Notes: a model not told the origin generated them from the letters alone. 64,000 nucleotides of DNA from Torymus aiolomorphi (GCA_036365515.1 CM070874.1:114745235-114809234), one strand, 5' to 3'. Numbered from the stretch's first letter, positions 51,300 through 59,840 are shown. A program made the numbers and translations.

Positions 51300-52140
51300 C
51301 ATGCGTTATCTATCACACCTCCTCTTTGTTCCGATATTCACACCACGCGATTCTTGGAACTCGAGAGTATTTCAATTGCGCTCTCCTTATCCACACTCTT
51401 CCGTCCTATAATATTAAGGATTATTCGTTAAACAATTCCCACTCAAAAAACTATATGGAAATAATTTTTATAGTAAATTTAAAGTATTTCTTCATATTGA
51501 AAAAAACAAAAGAAATTGCATTTCAAAACTTTTAAATCATTTTTTAAAAAATCATCTTTCGATTTCTCGAAATTTATCGTGTTCTCTTATGAAAAACTCT
51601 TAGAATTCCGATTTTTTTTTCTAAGTGAATAAATAGATTATTAGAACTATTTACTTCAAATAAAGTGTATATTTAGCAATACAACAGTAAAATAAGTATA
51701 TTTAAAACTTTTTTCTTTATAAGTGAAATCCACTAATGATGAAAAAAGGTAAAATAATAATTAACAATTCATTTTTAAAAAATATGCCTTTATTATTCAT
51801 TAGATACATTTATATGTACATGACACCAAACGATTCACAGAATGTCGATGTTGTTGAAGCATCCATGTTTTAATCATCAATACATTACGTAGAGCACGTA
51901 CATTTGATACATATCTGTGATTATTGCATAACACGCTTTCCACAGATAGCTTTCTCAACGATATATTTAAAACTTTTTATAACCCTGTTGCTCGGGCAAA
52001 GAACAGGTATTTGTCGAAAATTTTTCAGAATAATTTTTCCACTGCGACTTTTTTCTATCGTTTTGTATCAGTTGTTGTTGCTCAGGAGCAACGGTCGAGC
52101 TGCTTTGACCCATTATTAGTGAATGAAAGCCTCTAACGAC
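51300..52140. other. Intergenic / possible left flank of the Maverick
   Basis: AT-rich, no supported gene. The terminal inverted repeat of the Maverick should lie here or slightly left, but its partner is beyond the right window edge, so it cannot be recognised. Confidence 0.4.
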
Positions 52141-52308
52141 CTCATCACGCTTATATAACCCCGACAGTCTGCTTGCGAGAGCACCGTAGCCACCTAGCGG
52201 TCAGCTATATGATTAAAAAATGTTTAAGGTGGATAGGAGCCCCACCTCGCTCCTATCCTGTGAGGTTCTACCTGTCTATCAACCCCTCCAATACCCTTAA
52301 CATTTTTT

Positions 52309-52824
52309 TTATTCATCAATATCTTCCCATTCCATAACGTCTTCCCACTCCATGTTGGAATCGTTGAGGTAAAACTGTTTCATACGCTTTACGTTGTAAC
52401 GGGCACAACTAGTTTTGCACGCTCCATTGTGGTTAGTACATATAGTCACAGATCTTTGATGATTGAAAGATGTATAGCCCATTTCGGTGATATCGGTAAC
52501 TTTAAAGTTGAAACGCTCCAACCATAACTTCTTTATCTCACCAATGACGTAAATGTTTTTGGCGTCTCGCAAATGATCTTGAAGAATTTTTCCGATTTCA
52601 GTATAATCATAGTCACCACCATTCCACGATAGTCCATGATAGCAAAGTTCTAGCCACAAATTTTCACGTTTATACTTGTCTGTTAGTCTTCGCCAGGGAA
52701 ATGGTGGCTTGAATAGGAGTACAACTGGTTCATCGTCATCGTTCAGGGATACTGTAGCCAGCTCTTTCAGAACGTAATCATTGCCTGGTTTTTTAAAGCC
52801 CTGCATATCCACTGCGTAGTCCAT
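52309..52824 (-). CDS. Conserved adintovirus-associated protein, 171 aa
   Basis: Intact from ATG 52824 to the stop at 52309. The codons upstream of that ATG are open but have no better start. It begins MDYAVDMQGFKKPGNDYVLK and contains LLFKPPFPWRRL, CYHGLSWNGGDYDY and, towards the end, a Cys/His cluster (TICTNHNGACKTSCARYNVK). I recognise this as a recurring protein of insect Maverick-like elements. The D-x-x-G-F..N-x-x-x-KE-A start and internal D/H positions are compatible with an RNase H-fold nuclease, but that is only an inference. It follows the capsid gene by about 70 bases, suggesting one transcript. It ends in an acidic tail (EWEDVMEWEDIDE). Confidence 0.65.
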   Translation of the reverse strand: MDYAVDMQGFKKPGNDYVLKELATVSLNDDDEPVVLLFKPPFPWRRLTDKYKRENLWLELCYHGLSWNGGDYDYTEIGKILQDHLRDAKNIYVIGEIKKLWLERFNFKVTDITEMGYTSFNHQRSVTICTNHNGACKTSCARYNVKRMKQFYLNDSNMEWEDVMEWEDIDE

Positions 52825-52897
52825 GACGAATGATACGGAGCTGAAAGATTCTTTGCCTTTATGCGCTCTCACAGGCTATTGAATATATTCCCACTCC

Positions 52898-54067
52898 TTA
52901 AAGTTTCTGCACAGCTCCACTTACGGGACTATATTGAACTATGCGATCATGCAAGATCAAGCAGTAGGCTGAAGTTCCAGCGGGAAAATTTTCCTTTACT
53001 TCAAATTCCAGACGAATGTCTACAGGGGCGCTCTTTAAGGACTCGTTTTGTTTTGAGCAATCTATCACTATCAGCGGTATGTAAGTGAGATATTCCGACT
53101 TTTTCAACATAGGTTCTGGATCTTTGCCATAGTAAGAGTTTTGAAAATTAGCGTACCTATCGTAGAGCATGGCAAATTGATTACGATTCACATCCAGATT
53201 AAGATTACCATACGTATATGACTGAGAATTGAGAAAGAATTTTACATTTGTAAGATTGCAGCGATCAAATTGGCTAGCGGTTGCTGCCTTCTGATCTTTT
53301 CGAGTAGTTTGAAAACCTAAGATGACAAAGCGTGGTTTCTCAAGTTGATTTGATGTTTTAACAGTCCACACCTGTCTCGACGCAATCGGAAGTAGTGGAT
53401 ACTCATACAATTCCCACGTGCGAAAACTCATGACAATAGGACGATCTTTTCCTACAAAATCTAGTAGACGAATTTTGTTAGAGTTTGATGCAACTACGTA
53501 TGGCATAAGCCATTCGATTCTAGTTAATTCAATTTTAAAGTCCTCATAAACATCTTGTTCGGCTGCTCGTGTAGCTGTTTGTACAACAGCGTTCAAGTCG
53601 TTTCTTGATCTCATGAGAAAGAGTTCATGCTTTGCGTTTACTACAATTTTACGATAGTCCTCTGCGAAGCCAAAAATTAGGCTCAATGGAATCGATACAT
53701 TGAAGTAACCAGCATTATCAACAATATACTGTCTTTCTTCTACATCGATCCATCCAGCATTTTCAATGATGAAACTCTGAGTGGGATTGTGTGATACCCA
53801 ACCTTTCATGAGAGTGGTTAAGCCAACATTTTTGCACTTGTCTATCTCAATGGCATTCAACTCATATCTGATTTCTTCAAACAAGTGACAAATGGCATTA
53901 TTCACAAGTTTTGTATTTTCAGTGGGAGTATTATTAGTTTTAACCAATCGTCCGCAGATATGTAGAGCACTGAATGATGCTGTATACGGCTGGTGAGCGT
54001 GAACCTCGTAGTGCGCTACGGATTCATCGAAAGTTACAGGTGTTTGTATGCTTAGAATTTCTTCCAT
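52898..54067 (-). CDS. Probable major capsid protein (double jelly roll), 389 aa
   Basis: Intact ORF from ATG 54067. Its length, beta-rich composition and position next to the penton-like and protease genes match the hexon-like capsid protein of adintovirus/Maverick elements. Recognisable family segments are SRQVWTVKTSNQLEKPRFVI, CNLTNVKFFLNSQSY and, near the C-terminus, LIVIDCSKQNESLKSAPVDI, followed by a short VQYSPVSGAV tail. It would form the trimeric capsomers of an icosahedral particle assembled in the nucleus. A TATA box (54213-54220) precedes it. No frameshift or stop is present, in contrast to the polymerase and integrase. Assignment as the capsid rests on sequence recognition, not on a structure comparison. 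Confidence 0.75.
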   Translation of the reverse strand: MEEILSIQTPVTFDESVAHYEVHAHQPYTASFSALHICGRLVKTNNTPTENTKLVNNAICHLFEEIRYELNAIEIDKCKNVGLTTLMKGWVSHNPTQSFIIENAGWIDVEERQYIVDNAGYFNVSIPLSLIFGFAEDYRKIVVNAKHELFLMRSRNDLNAVVQTATRAAEQDVYEDFKIELTRIEWLMPYVVASNSNKIRLLDFVGKDRPIVMSFRTWELYEYPLLPIASRQVWTVKTSNQLEKPRFVILGFQTTRKDQKAATASQFDRCNLTNVKFFLNSQSYTYGNLNLDVNRNQFAMLYDRYANFQNSYYGKDPEPMLKKSEYLTYIPLIVIDCSKQNESLKSAPVDIRLEFEVKENFPAGTSAYCLILHDRIVQYSPVSGAVQKL

Positions 54068-54097
54068 TTTGTTGAAAGCAACAAAAGATGATACAAG

Positions 54098-54861
54098 TTA
54101 TCTTCCACCAAGTACTACTTTTAATCCTAGACTTTTTAGTATTTGTATGCTCTGCCGTGTTAGCACCTTCACAGTTGGTTGATGACTGATGCGGGGCGGG
54201 GATATTTCTCTGTTTATATAGTTTTTGTTATAAACGATTCCCATTATGCTTGTCGAATATTGTAAATGATCTATACGCCTTACGGTAATCGGAAGGTAAA
54301 TGACGTGTGAGGGAACTTCGATGATTTTATACCCTGGAGGTACTGCAGGAAAAAACTCGTGTATTGTGTGTACTTTTTTATCGTTTATGTATGCCCCGAA
54401 GTGCTATTACACTCGACTCTCAAAGCGTTGATTTTGAGAATTGTAACAGGTAAGTCAGAATTATGAACAAGGTTCGGTTCGAGAACACGTCTGGTGAAGC
54501 CCAGTAGACGACCAAGAGAATTTTCAGGTCGAAAATCTATAGGTAGGCTACACTTGATTGTACAGCGAAGAGTATTATTATTTGGCTTTAAATTGAAAGT
54601 AATATCGTTGTGGGCTAATTTTTTACGAAGGAATTTGTCAATATCCTCAATTTCGTAACTTCCTACTGGTAAAGTTAAAACGTTTCCTCCTACGTAAAAC
54701 TTATTATTATTACTGTCTATATTGGGGATTGAATTGAATGTTAAAAGTTCTACAAGCCCTAAAACGTAATTTTTGTTTGTCGATAGCTCGATTGGTGGAA
54801 AATACTGTGCTTCTAGTGTTGATGATGTGCCTGAAAGCGTTAGAGTCAATGAATCTTCCAT
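54098..54861 (-). pseudogene. Penton-like minor capsid protein, one frameshift
   Basis: The first ORF (54861-54385) starts MEDSLTLTLSGTSSTLEAQY and has NKNYVLGLVELLTFNSIPNI, a conserved N-terminus of the minor capsid (penton-like) protein of insect Mavericks; GRLLGFTRRVLEPN follows. A frame change near 54395 is needed to continue into an open stretch with [16 protein letters not shown] and [13 protein letters not shown], ending at the stop at 54098-54100. The last 45 codons ([18 protein letters not shown]) look like a separate short conserved protein now in the same frame. A TATA box (54903-54910) lies 42 bases before the ATG. The single frameshift suggests decay or a sequencing error; as read, the product is truncated. 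Confidence 0.65.
54213..54220 (-). promoter_or_regulatory. TATA box before the capsid gene
   Basis: TATATAAA on the minus strand about 146 bases before the capsid ATG, followed by a CCCCGCCCCGC stretch. Confidence 0.5.
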
Positions 54862-54902
54862 GACAGCTTAAACAGAATGACACAATATTTCCCCTACCTC
54901 TC

Positions 54903-54910
54903 CTTATATA
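54903..54910 (-). promoter_or_regulatory. TATA box before the penton-like gene
   Basis: TATATAAG on the minus strand, 42 bases before the ATG at 54861, preceded by GTGCGGGGC. It overlaps the end of the upstream protease gene. Confidence 0.65.
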
Positions 54911-55266
54911 GCCCCGCACAAGAATTTTAGACAGAGGTGAGCACAATTGAATGTGTCAAAATCTTGATATCTTTCATGATTATATTTAACTTTGTTAACC
55001 CCGAGATATAATATTAACTCTAATGGAGGTCTGAGATCACCAAAACTATCGAAATATACAACATTTTTGCCTCTTTTTCTGTATGCAACCCAGTGTGTTC
55101 CAAGGCCGCTAGCATCATCTAGATTAACTATAGCTGATTCACAATAGTGCGGTCCAGAAGCCGGCAATGCATTTCTCATAAATACTCCCCGAAAATTTGA
55201 GATTTTAAAGAGTTTTGCATATTTTAATATATCAGCATCGGTAAGTGCTCGATGAGGTAATCTCAT
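54904..55266 (-). CDS. Adenain-type cysteine protease, 120 aa
   Basis: Intact ORF from ATG 55266. The catalytic residues of the adenovirus protease clan are in order: His58 (GLGTHWVAY), Asp73 (VYFDSFGDLRPP) and Cys108 (FNCAHLCLKFL). The family usually has NCGHLC, so Ala109 replaces a Gly next to the nucleophile. Length is about half that of adenain, as usual for Maverick enzymes. The role is to cleave capsid and core proteins during particle maturation. The ORF opens a few bases after the poly-A-like lysine run that ends the preceding small basic gene, and its 3' end overlaps the TATA box of the penton-like gene. No inactivating change is seen. Confidence 0.8.
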   Translation of the reverse strand: MRLPHRALTDADILKYAKLFKISNFRGVFMRNALPASGPHYCESAIVNLDDASGLGTHWVAYRKRGKNVVYFDSFGDLRPPLELILYLGVNKVKYNHERYQDFDTFNCAHLCLKFLCGAI

Positions 55267-55703
55267 GAACTTTTTTTTTTTTTAAATGAAGACCTAATCC
55301 AACTTTATGAAGTTTAAGATACAAGCCATTGCCCAACGCTACACTTTCCATAGTTTTATTATGTCTTTTATTTTCTTCCAACTGCCGCTTAGCAGCTTTT
55401 GTATCGTTTACGGCTTTTACTATTTCAGCAGCACCACCAGCTAGCGCGAGTTGCACTCAAACCTGCAAATAGAGGTATGAGAAATGGCAATACTCCTCCT
55501 GTTTTCACGGGAACTGGTAAAATACGTGGAATTTTAATATTCTTTTTTCCTCCAGCTTCTTTAACAGCGCTTCGAGCTTTTTTCAAAGCTGATCGTATGA
55601 TTGTTTGAGCACAGTTACTTGGCGTTGATTCAAAGGGATCAGCTTTGATAATATTTTTCAAGGAAACTTGGTTTCTCTTCTTAGCTTTTTTTCTCAAACC
55701 CAT
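55232..55703 (-). pseudogene. Small basic protein with hydrophobic segment, one frameshift
   Basis: Two overlapping ORFs are one gene: the first (55703-55425) starts MGLRKKAKKRNQ, has GGKKNIKIPRILPVPVKTGG and a hydrophobic LPFLIPLFAGLSA; the second (55456-55232, other frame) continues with a small-residue stretch (LALAGGAAEIVKAVND) and QLEENKRHNKTMES, KVGLGLHLKKKK. The switch is near 55445. This protein recurs in insect Mavericks; its basic start and amphipathic middle suggest a DNA-condensing or membrane-active virion protein similar in role to adenovirus core or protein VI peptides (inference). A run of A codons at the end makes the true C-terminus uncertain and overlaps the protease start. 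Confidence 0.6.
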
Positions 55704-56098
55704 TCCCGATTTTTAGCGCTATTTTGCTTTCTCTTTTTACTTCTCTTTTTCAAACCCATGCCAAATCTAGATTTTAATTTCATAGTATTAGTTATAGCGT
55801 ATGCAGACGCTTTTTTGCCAAAACTAGCGTCTTTTGATTTAACACGATTCCAAGCTCTATCAGCTAAAATTGTATCTGCTTCGTTCCTCGCCTGAACGTT
55901 TTCACGATTTTGAGAGAAAGCTATATCGTGCTCTTTGCAAGCAGCGTCGAGTGGATTAATTCCAAGATCTCCTCTAGTTAAACGCTTTGCCAACTTTGTT
56001 CCTGGACCGCAGTATTGATAACCAGGTATGTGAAGCTCAAACGGAAGTTTATTGATAATTTTATTAACTAAACCGTGTTCGCGTTTGTGAATGATCAT
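55694..56098 (-). CDS. Phospholipase A2-domain virion protein, 134 aa
   Basis: Intact from ATG 56098. The protein has the two motifs of parvovirus VP1-type secreted phospholipase A2: the calcium loop YCGPGT (in HIPGYQYCGPGTKL) and the catalytic helix PLDAACKEHDIAF, with the His-Asp pair present. In parvoviruses this enzyme breaches endosomal membranes; here the virion role is an inference. The C-terminal third is basic (KSRFGMGLKKRSKKRKQ), resembling a nuclear-localisation or DNA-binding tail, and overlaps the start of the next gene (MGLRKKAKKR) by a few codons. A TATA box lies about 52 bases upstream. Phospholipase domains of this type have been noted in adintovirus-like elements. Confidence 0.8.
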   Translation of the reverse strand: MIIHKREHGLVNKIINKLPFELHIPGYQYCGPGTKLAKRLTRGDLGINPLDAACKEHDIAFSQNRENVQARNEADTILADRAWNRVKSKDASFGKKASAYAITNTMKLKSRFGMGLKKRSKKRKQNSAKNREWV

Positions 56099-56198
56099 CA
56101 CTTTTTGAAAGCCAACGGGCAACTGATGATGCGAACTATATAAGACCACTATTTATACTCGCAGCAATTAGTCGTGATTTGGTTGTCATAGAGTAAAG
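56099..56198. promoter_or_regulatory. Divergent intergenic promoter region
   Basis: Separates the minus-strand virion genes from the plus-strand ATPase cluster. A TATAAATA on the minus strand (56150-56157) serves the phospholipase gene. No clear TATA is seen for the plus strand. Confidence 0.55.
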
Positions 56199-56900
56199 AT
56201 CACGGACTTCAAAGAGCAACTGGTAAAGCTACCAATAGAAAATTTTGACGCAGTCGTAGAACATGATAAAAGAGCAAAGCGACACGGCGATCTACTTCCT
56301 GATAGTATACGAGCCGTCTTCTGCGGCCCGTCAAACTGTGGAAAAACCAATAGTTTACTTGCTCTCATAACAGATCCAAATGGCGTTAGATTTGAAAACG
56401 TCTATTCAAAGTCTTTAAATCAGCCAAAATATAAACTCTTAAATGAAATTTTAGAACCTATAGAAGGTGTACAATATTTTTCGTTCAGCGAGCACGATGC
56501 AGTTGTCGACCCTGATCATGCACTTCCAAACTCTATCATGATATTTGACGATATTGCTTGTGAGAAACAAGATAATGTTAGAGCCTTTTTCTGCATGGGC
56601 AGACATAAAAAGGTTGACTGTTTTTATCTATGTCAAACTTATGCTCATGTTCCTAAACATCTTGTCAGAGATAATGTAAACTTACTTGCTATTTTTAGAC
56701 AAGATGAAGTAAATCTAAAGCATATCTACAACGATCATGTGAATACCGATATGACTTATGTACAGTTTAAAGAATTATGTTCTAAGTGTTGGAGAGATGA
56801 TAAGCATGGTTTTCTAGTCATCGATAAAGATAGAGAAATAAATGATGGTAGATTTCGCAAGGGCTTCGACAATTTTGCTATAAATATAGTATGCACGTAG
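56178..56900 (+). CDS. Packaging ATPase (FtsK/HerA-type), start codon lost or non-ATG
   Basis: The frame is open from 56178 to the stop at 56898-56900. The family's usual opening (DFKEQLVKLPIENFDAV) is present at 56205, but no ATG precedes it in frame; the nearest upstream stop is at 56175. Walker A (CGPSNCGKTNS, 56325-56354) and Walker B (IMIFDDIA, 56535-56558) are intact, and a FYLCQTYAHVPKHLVRDN segment follows, as in A32-like genome packaging ATPases. The enzyme pumps DNA into preformed capsids. An ATC at 56199 may be the mutated start. First in a plus-strand cluster of four genes with 15-45 bp spacing. Without a start it may be untranslated or use an upstream exon. Confidence 0.75.
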   Translation, partial: FGCHRVKITDFKEQLVKLPIENFDAVVEHDKRAKRHGDLLPDSIRAVFCGPSNCGKTNSLLALITDPNGVRFENVYSKSLNQPKYKLLNEILEPIEGVQYFSFSEHDAVVDPDHALPNSIMIFDDIACEKQDNVRAFFCMGRHKKVDCFYLCQTYAHVPKHLVRDNVNLLAIFRQDEVNLKHIYNDHVNTDMTYVQFKELCSKCWRDDKHGFLVIDKDREINDGRFRKGFDNFAINIVCT

Positions 56901-56941
56901 GTGATAATCAACAGTTTCTGACTGAATGTTGAGACGATAAC

Positions 56942-57874
56942 ATGGCTGACTTTCAACGAGAAAAGAACGTGCTTCGTCACCTTGTTAAAGCACGAGATGC
57001 GATTAAATGCAAATATAGAATATTAAAACTTGGAAAAGAAAATGCCGAAAAGATTTTAAGTGAAACTTTCAAACCAATAGTTGATCCTCTTCAAAAACTT
57101 GTAGCTCAGAAAAATATTGAACAAAGTAGTGTCAATCAAAATGACAGTTTTGACAGTGATTTCAATGATACGTTACAGAATGTCCACGAGACATCTTTCG
57201 AAACAGCAGGTAGCGATATTGAAGATGACTGTGATTTGTACATCAAGGCCCTTAAGCTTAATCAGTCCCAGTATATTGACAAAATTTATGGAGTTCGAAA
57301 TGAAAATGGTGAATTTTTTATTGGTAAGTTACCGATTAGCTTTAATAGTAATAAAATTAAAGTTAATGGAGTAGGATACCCGAAAACTACAGGATTACTC
57401 GAATTACTCATAGCGAAACAACCAAATAAAAATAACATAAGCCCCGATGATTTAAAAAATTATCACAAAATATTAAAACTATCGTCTGCTCATAAAAAGC
57501 GACATGATAAGAACGAAAGGATTCGTATTCATAATAGTAATAAATTCAATAATATTATTGCTCCAATGTTCAATATTACCTCGAGAGAAACTACTGGACA
57601 AGCGATTAAAGGTAGTTCATTACCTCGTTATAAAATTGCAAAAAAGGCAACTACTGAAGAACTGATTAAAGGTGGCTCATTACCTCGTTATAAAATTGCA
57701 AAAAAGTGTACTGCTTTAGACTATGTCTACTGGGACGATCCAAACGAGCTCGTTGACCGTCTTCAATTACTAATAGCTGAAAGATCTGCCGGAAATCCAA
57801 GTCACGTAAACGAGATACACTCTATAATCGAGGAATTGCGTGAAGCGGGCTATATATATATTAAGCGCACATGA
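56942..57874 (+). CDS. Conserved Maverick protein, 310 aa
   Basis: Intact ORF from ATG 56942. The N-terminus is helical and basic (LRHLVKARDAIKCKYRILKL), then an acidic linker, then a recognisable conserved core (YGVRNENGEFFIGKLPISF, KTTGLLELLIAKQPN) and a C-terminal module (LDYVYWDDPNELVDRLQLLI, IIEELREAGYIY). It recurs in insect adintovirus-like elements next to the ATPase; the function is unknown, possibly core or scaffold. An internal duplication repeats SLPRYKIAKK twice (about 57618-57647 and 57678-57707), 60 bp apart. No inactivating change. Confidence 0.7.
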   Translation: MADFQREKNVLRHLVKARDAIKCKYRILKLGKENAEKILSETFKPIVDPLQKLVAQKNIEQSSVNQNDSFDSDFNDTLQNVHETSFETAGSDIEDDCDLYIKALKLNQSQYIDKIYGVRNENGEFFIGKLPISFNSNKIKVNGVGYPKTTGLLELLIAKQPNKNNISPDDLKNYHKILKLSSAHKKRHDKNERIRIHNSNKFNNIIAPMFNITSRETTGQAIKGSSLPRYKIAKKATTEELIKGGSLPRYKIAKKCTALDYVYWDDPNELVDRLQLLIAERSAGNPSHVNEIHSIIEELREAGYIYIKRT

Positions 57875-57894
57875 ATATATGATTCATTCTTAAA

Positions 57895-58248
57895 ATGAGC
57901 GTTGACGTGTTTGGACGTAACCTTGGAAAACTCGAAGGTAGTCGAGGACCACCTGGCGTTGGCTTTAAAGTCACGACTGACGACCACTACGACATAGAAA
58001 ATAAAAAATTATGCAATGTTGCCGATCCTCAGCAACTGAGCGATGTTGTAAATTTAGAAACTCTACGAAAGATCATTCAAATAGAAATTCGAGGAATGAT
58101 TGACATAACTACGAGACTTAGAACTAGTCTGGATGATTTGGATATAATAGTTGATAATCACAGAAATGGCCTTGATGTTCAGATATCTCTAATAAAAGCT
58201 GACATTTTGACTATAAAAGAGGCTATGGCACAAATATTCAATCAGTAA
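57895..58248 (+). CDS. Collagen-motif/coiled-coil protein, 117 aa
   Basis: Intact ORF from ATG 57895, 20 bases after the preceding stop. It begins MSVDVFGRNLGKLEGSRGPP, with a single collagen-like GPPGVGFK, then LCNVADPQQLSDVVNLETLR, and finishes in a long amphipathic helix of hydrophobic heptads. The layout (short collagen motif, globular patch, coiled coil) recalls trimeric fibre or attachment proteins and is seen in related elements at this position. A fibre role is an inference. Confidence 0.65.
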   Translation: MSVDVFGRNLGKLEGSRGPPGVGFKVTTDDHYDIENKKLCNVADPQQLSDVVNLETLRKIIQIEIRGMIDITTRLRTSLDDLDIIVDNHRNGLDVQISLIKADILTIKEAMAQIFNQ

Positions 58249-58258
58249 TTCCACAAAC

Positions 58259-58802
58259 ATGGAACATGAAAGACTAGTTGAAGAACTACATAAACCTGCA
58301 AGGCGTAACTATTCACGTCGAAACTTTGACGTGCGTAGTTTGGATGAAACTTGGCAAGCAGATCTCATCGAAACAATAAGGGCTATAGATATCTGCTCAC
58401 TATAATCGACGTTTTCTCCAAATATGCATGGGCTGTTCCTGTAAAGAGAAAAACGGGCAAAGATGTCTCAGAAGCTATGAAATCTGTATTGGTTAAAGGT
58501 AGAGTACCGAAAAATCTCCAGACCGACAGAGGCAAAGAATTCTACAATGCAGATTTTCAAAAACTCATGAGTAGATATAAAATTAAATTGTACTCAACCT
58601 ATAGCAATCTAAAAGCAGCTATATGTGAACGTTCAATCGTACGCTGTAAAATACAATGTGGAAAAAATTTAGTTTGCGAGGCAACTACAAGTGGCTTGAC
58701 ATTCTGCATGATTTACTCATAGCATATAACAATCGCAAACATCGTACTATTGGTGCGAAACCTAAAGATATAACCACCGCAATGAAGCAGCTATATTGTT
58801 GA
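58259..58802 (+). pseudogene. rve-family integrase, at least two frameshifts and a stop
   Basis: ATG 58259 opens a frame ending RSLDETWQADLIE, where the family's first strand begins; that frame stops at about 58405. The next frame holds YRYLLTIIDVFSKYAWAVPV (first catalytic Asp) and LQTDRGKEFYN (second Asp), then CER (Glu), after which the third frame carries the family C-terminus (KWLDILHDLLIAYNNRKHR) with one in-frame TAA near 58640. So there are breaks near 58370 and 58632, with probable loss of a few codons at the first. The D-D-E residues survive, but no complete protein can be made. The enzyme would insert the element's ends into host DNA, producing short target duplications. Confidence 0.8.
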
Positions 58803-58819
58803 AATTTACTCATAAATTA

Positions 58820-59345
58820 AATAAGCATTTCGGAATAAAAATAATAGCACCATTGGAAAGAGCAGGAAAAAATCTATCGATATATGTCCTTCGTCTTTTT
58901 TCAGAGACTTGGTACACGATTATTAGCGAATTGAATAGAGCATGCACTTAAACGTGCCGTACGCACGGGCGCGAGGGGCTCGCACGGACCCTCGGCGCTG
59001 TCTTTTTCATGTTGTTACTTTTAAACCCTTTATTTCTCCAACTTCTCCAAGATAGGGTTTTGAAGCTTAAGAGTTGTACTTTCCAATGGTGTAGTTTATT
59101 TTGAAAAAAAACATGATATACTTTGAGAAAAATGGCTTTCAATATTCAACTCGAGTTTTCGTCCGGAAGAAAGCGTTTCGTAATAAAAACAATGGCACCA
59201 TTGGAAAGAGCAGGAAAAAATCTATCGATATAGGTCCTTGGTTTTTTTTTCAAAGACGCAGCATACGATTATGAACGAGTTAAACAGAGCGCCTTTTACG
59301 CGAAAAAAGGCACCGCGCGCGCTCGGTGGCCCGTTTCTGCTGGAC
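58820..59345. repeat. Direct repeats related to the GAGGCGTTTCACGTCA family
   Basis: CACCATTGGAAAGAGCAGGA, AAAAATCTATCGATAT and a GC-rich tail occur at about 58848-58970 and 59188-59340. The reverse CTTTCCAATGGTGTAG lies between (59079). The CTTTCC(A/G)ATGG core is shared with elements at 28390, 30608, 43845 and 44085. It sits between integrase and polymerase genes and is not coding. Confidence 0.6.
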
Positions 59346-59432
59346 GCTCCCATATATCAAATAAATAGACACTATTTGAGAGAAAATTTTTTTTATTAAT
59401 ATAAAAACAACCTTATAAACTATGTATATACA

Positions 59433-59729
59433 TTATTTGCCAGCAAATTGAACATTGGTCCCATTATAGGTTATAAAAAGTTCATATTTATTAGCAGCAT
59501 CTTGCAAAGTGAAGAAGAACTCCTCGTTTTCTTGCAACGCTTTACACACTCGGTTCGGCAGGAAAATCTGGAATTCATCATCCAGCACTGCTATGATCTT
59601 CATACCATATTTCGTTGACACCTCCTTGAATCGAGTGATCATGAAGTTATGGCTAGTAGGCAACTCACTGACTTTCTTTGTGGGGAGATTAACTCCGCAA
59701 GCAATGGTATTCAACTTAGAGAGATCTAT
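59433..59729 (-). other. Small conserved domain, last exon of the polymerase transcript
   Basis: Exon with acceptor (CTCTCTGTTACAG, AG at 59731-59730) ending at the stop 59433. It encodes IDLSKLNTIACGVNLPTKKV, then KYGMKIIAVLDDEFQIFLPN and FITYNGTNVQF. I recognise a small protein found beside polymerases in insect Mavericks, perhaps an OB-like single-strand DNA-binding fold (weak inference). The donor at 59841|59840 lies just after the polymerase stop and joins in frame with the polymerase, so this may be a C-terminal domain beyond a TGA, or the end of a bicistronic transcript. The first internal ATG is far inside, arguing against an independent gene. Confidence 0.5.
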
Positions 59730-59733
59730 CTGT

Positions 59734-59790
<57 letters not shown>

Positions 59791-59840
59791 TTATCAATTA
59801 ATATATTTTATTAATATTTAAAAAAATACATAATACTAAC
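59730..59840 (-). other. Putative intron 3 of the polymerase gene (111 bp)
   Basis: GTTAGT donor and TTACAG acceptor on the minus strand, with a (GA)n tract at 59737-59787 providing the polypyrimidine stretch on the transcript. Removing it keeps the polymerase frame. Confidence 0.6.

Larger units (their letters stand above)
50640..51300. repeat. Two direct copies of a roughly 330-bp unit
   Basis: GTAAGACCCTGCGC, ACCGACTCAGGATAA, ATTTTTTAT and CTCCGGAGGGTGGATTCGAA recur in the same order at 50657-50900 and 50999-51260. Each copy contains one tRNA-derived segment. Confidence 0.8.

Noticed and set aside
52861..53088. Plus-strand ORFs over the capsid gene
   Set aside because: Antisense shadows of the intact minus-strand capsid and neighbour genes.
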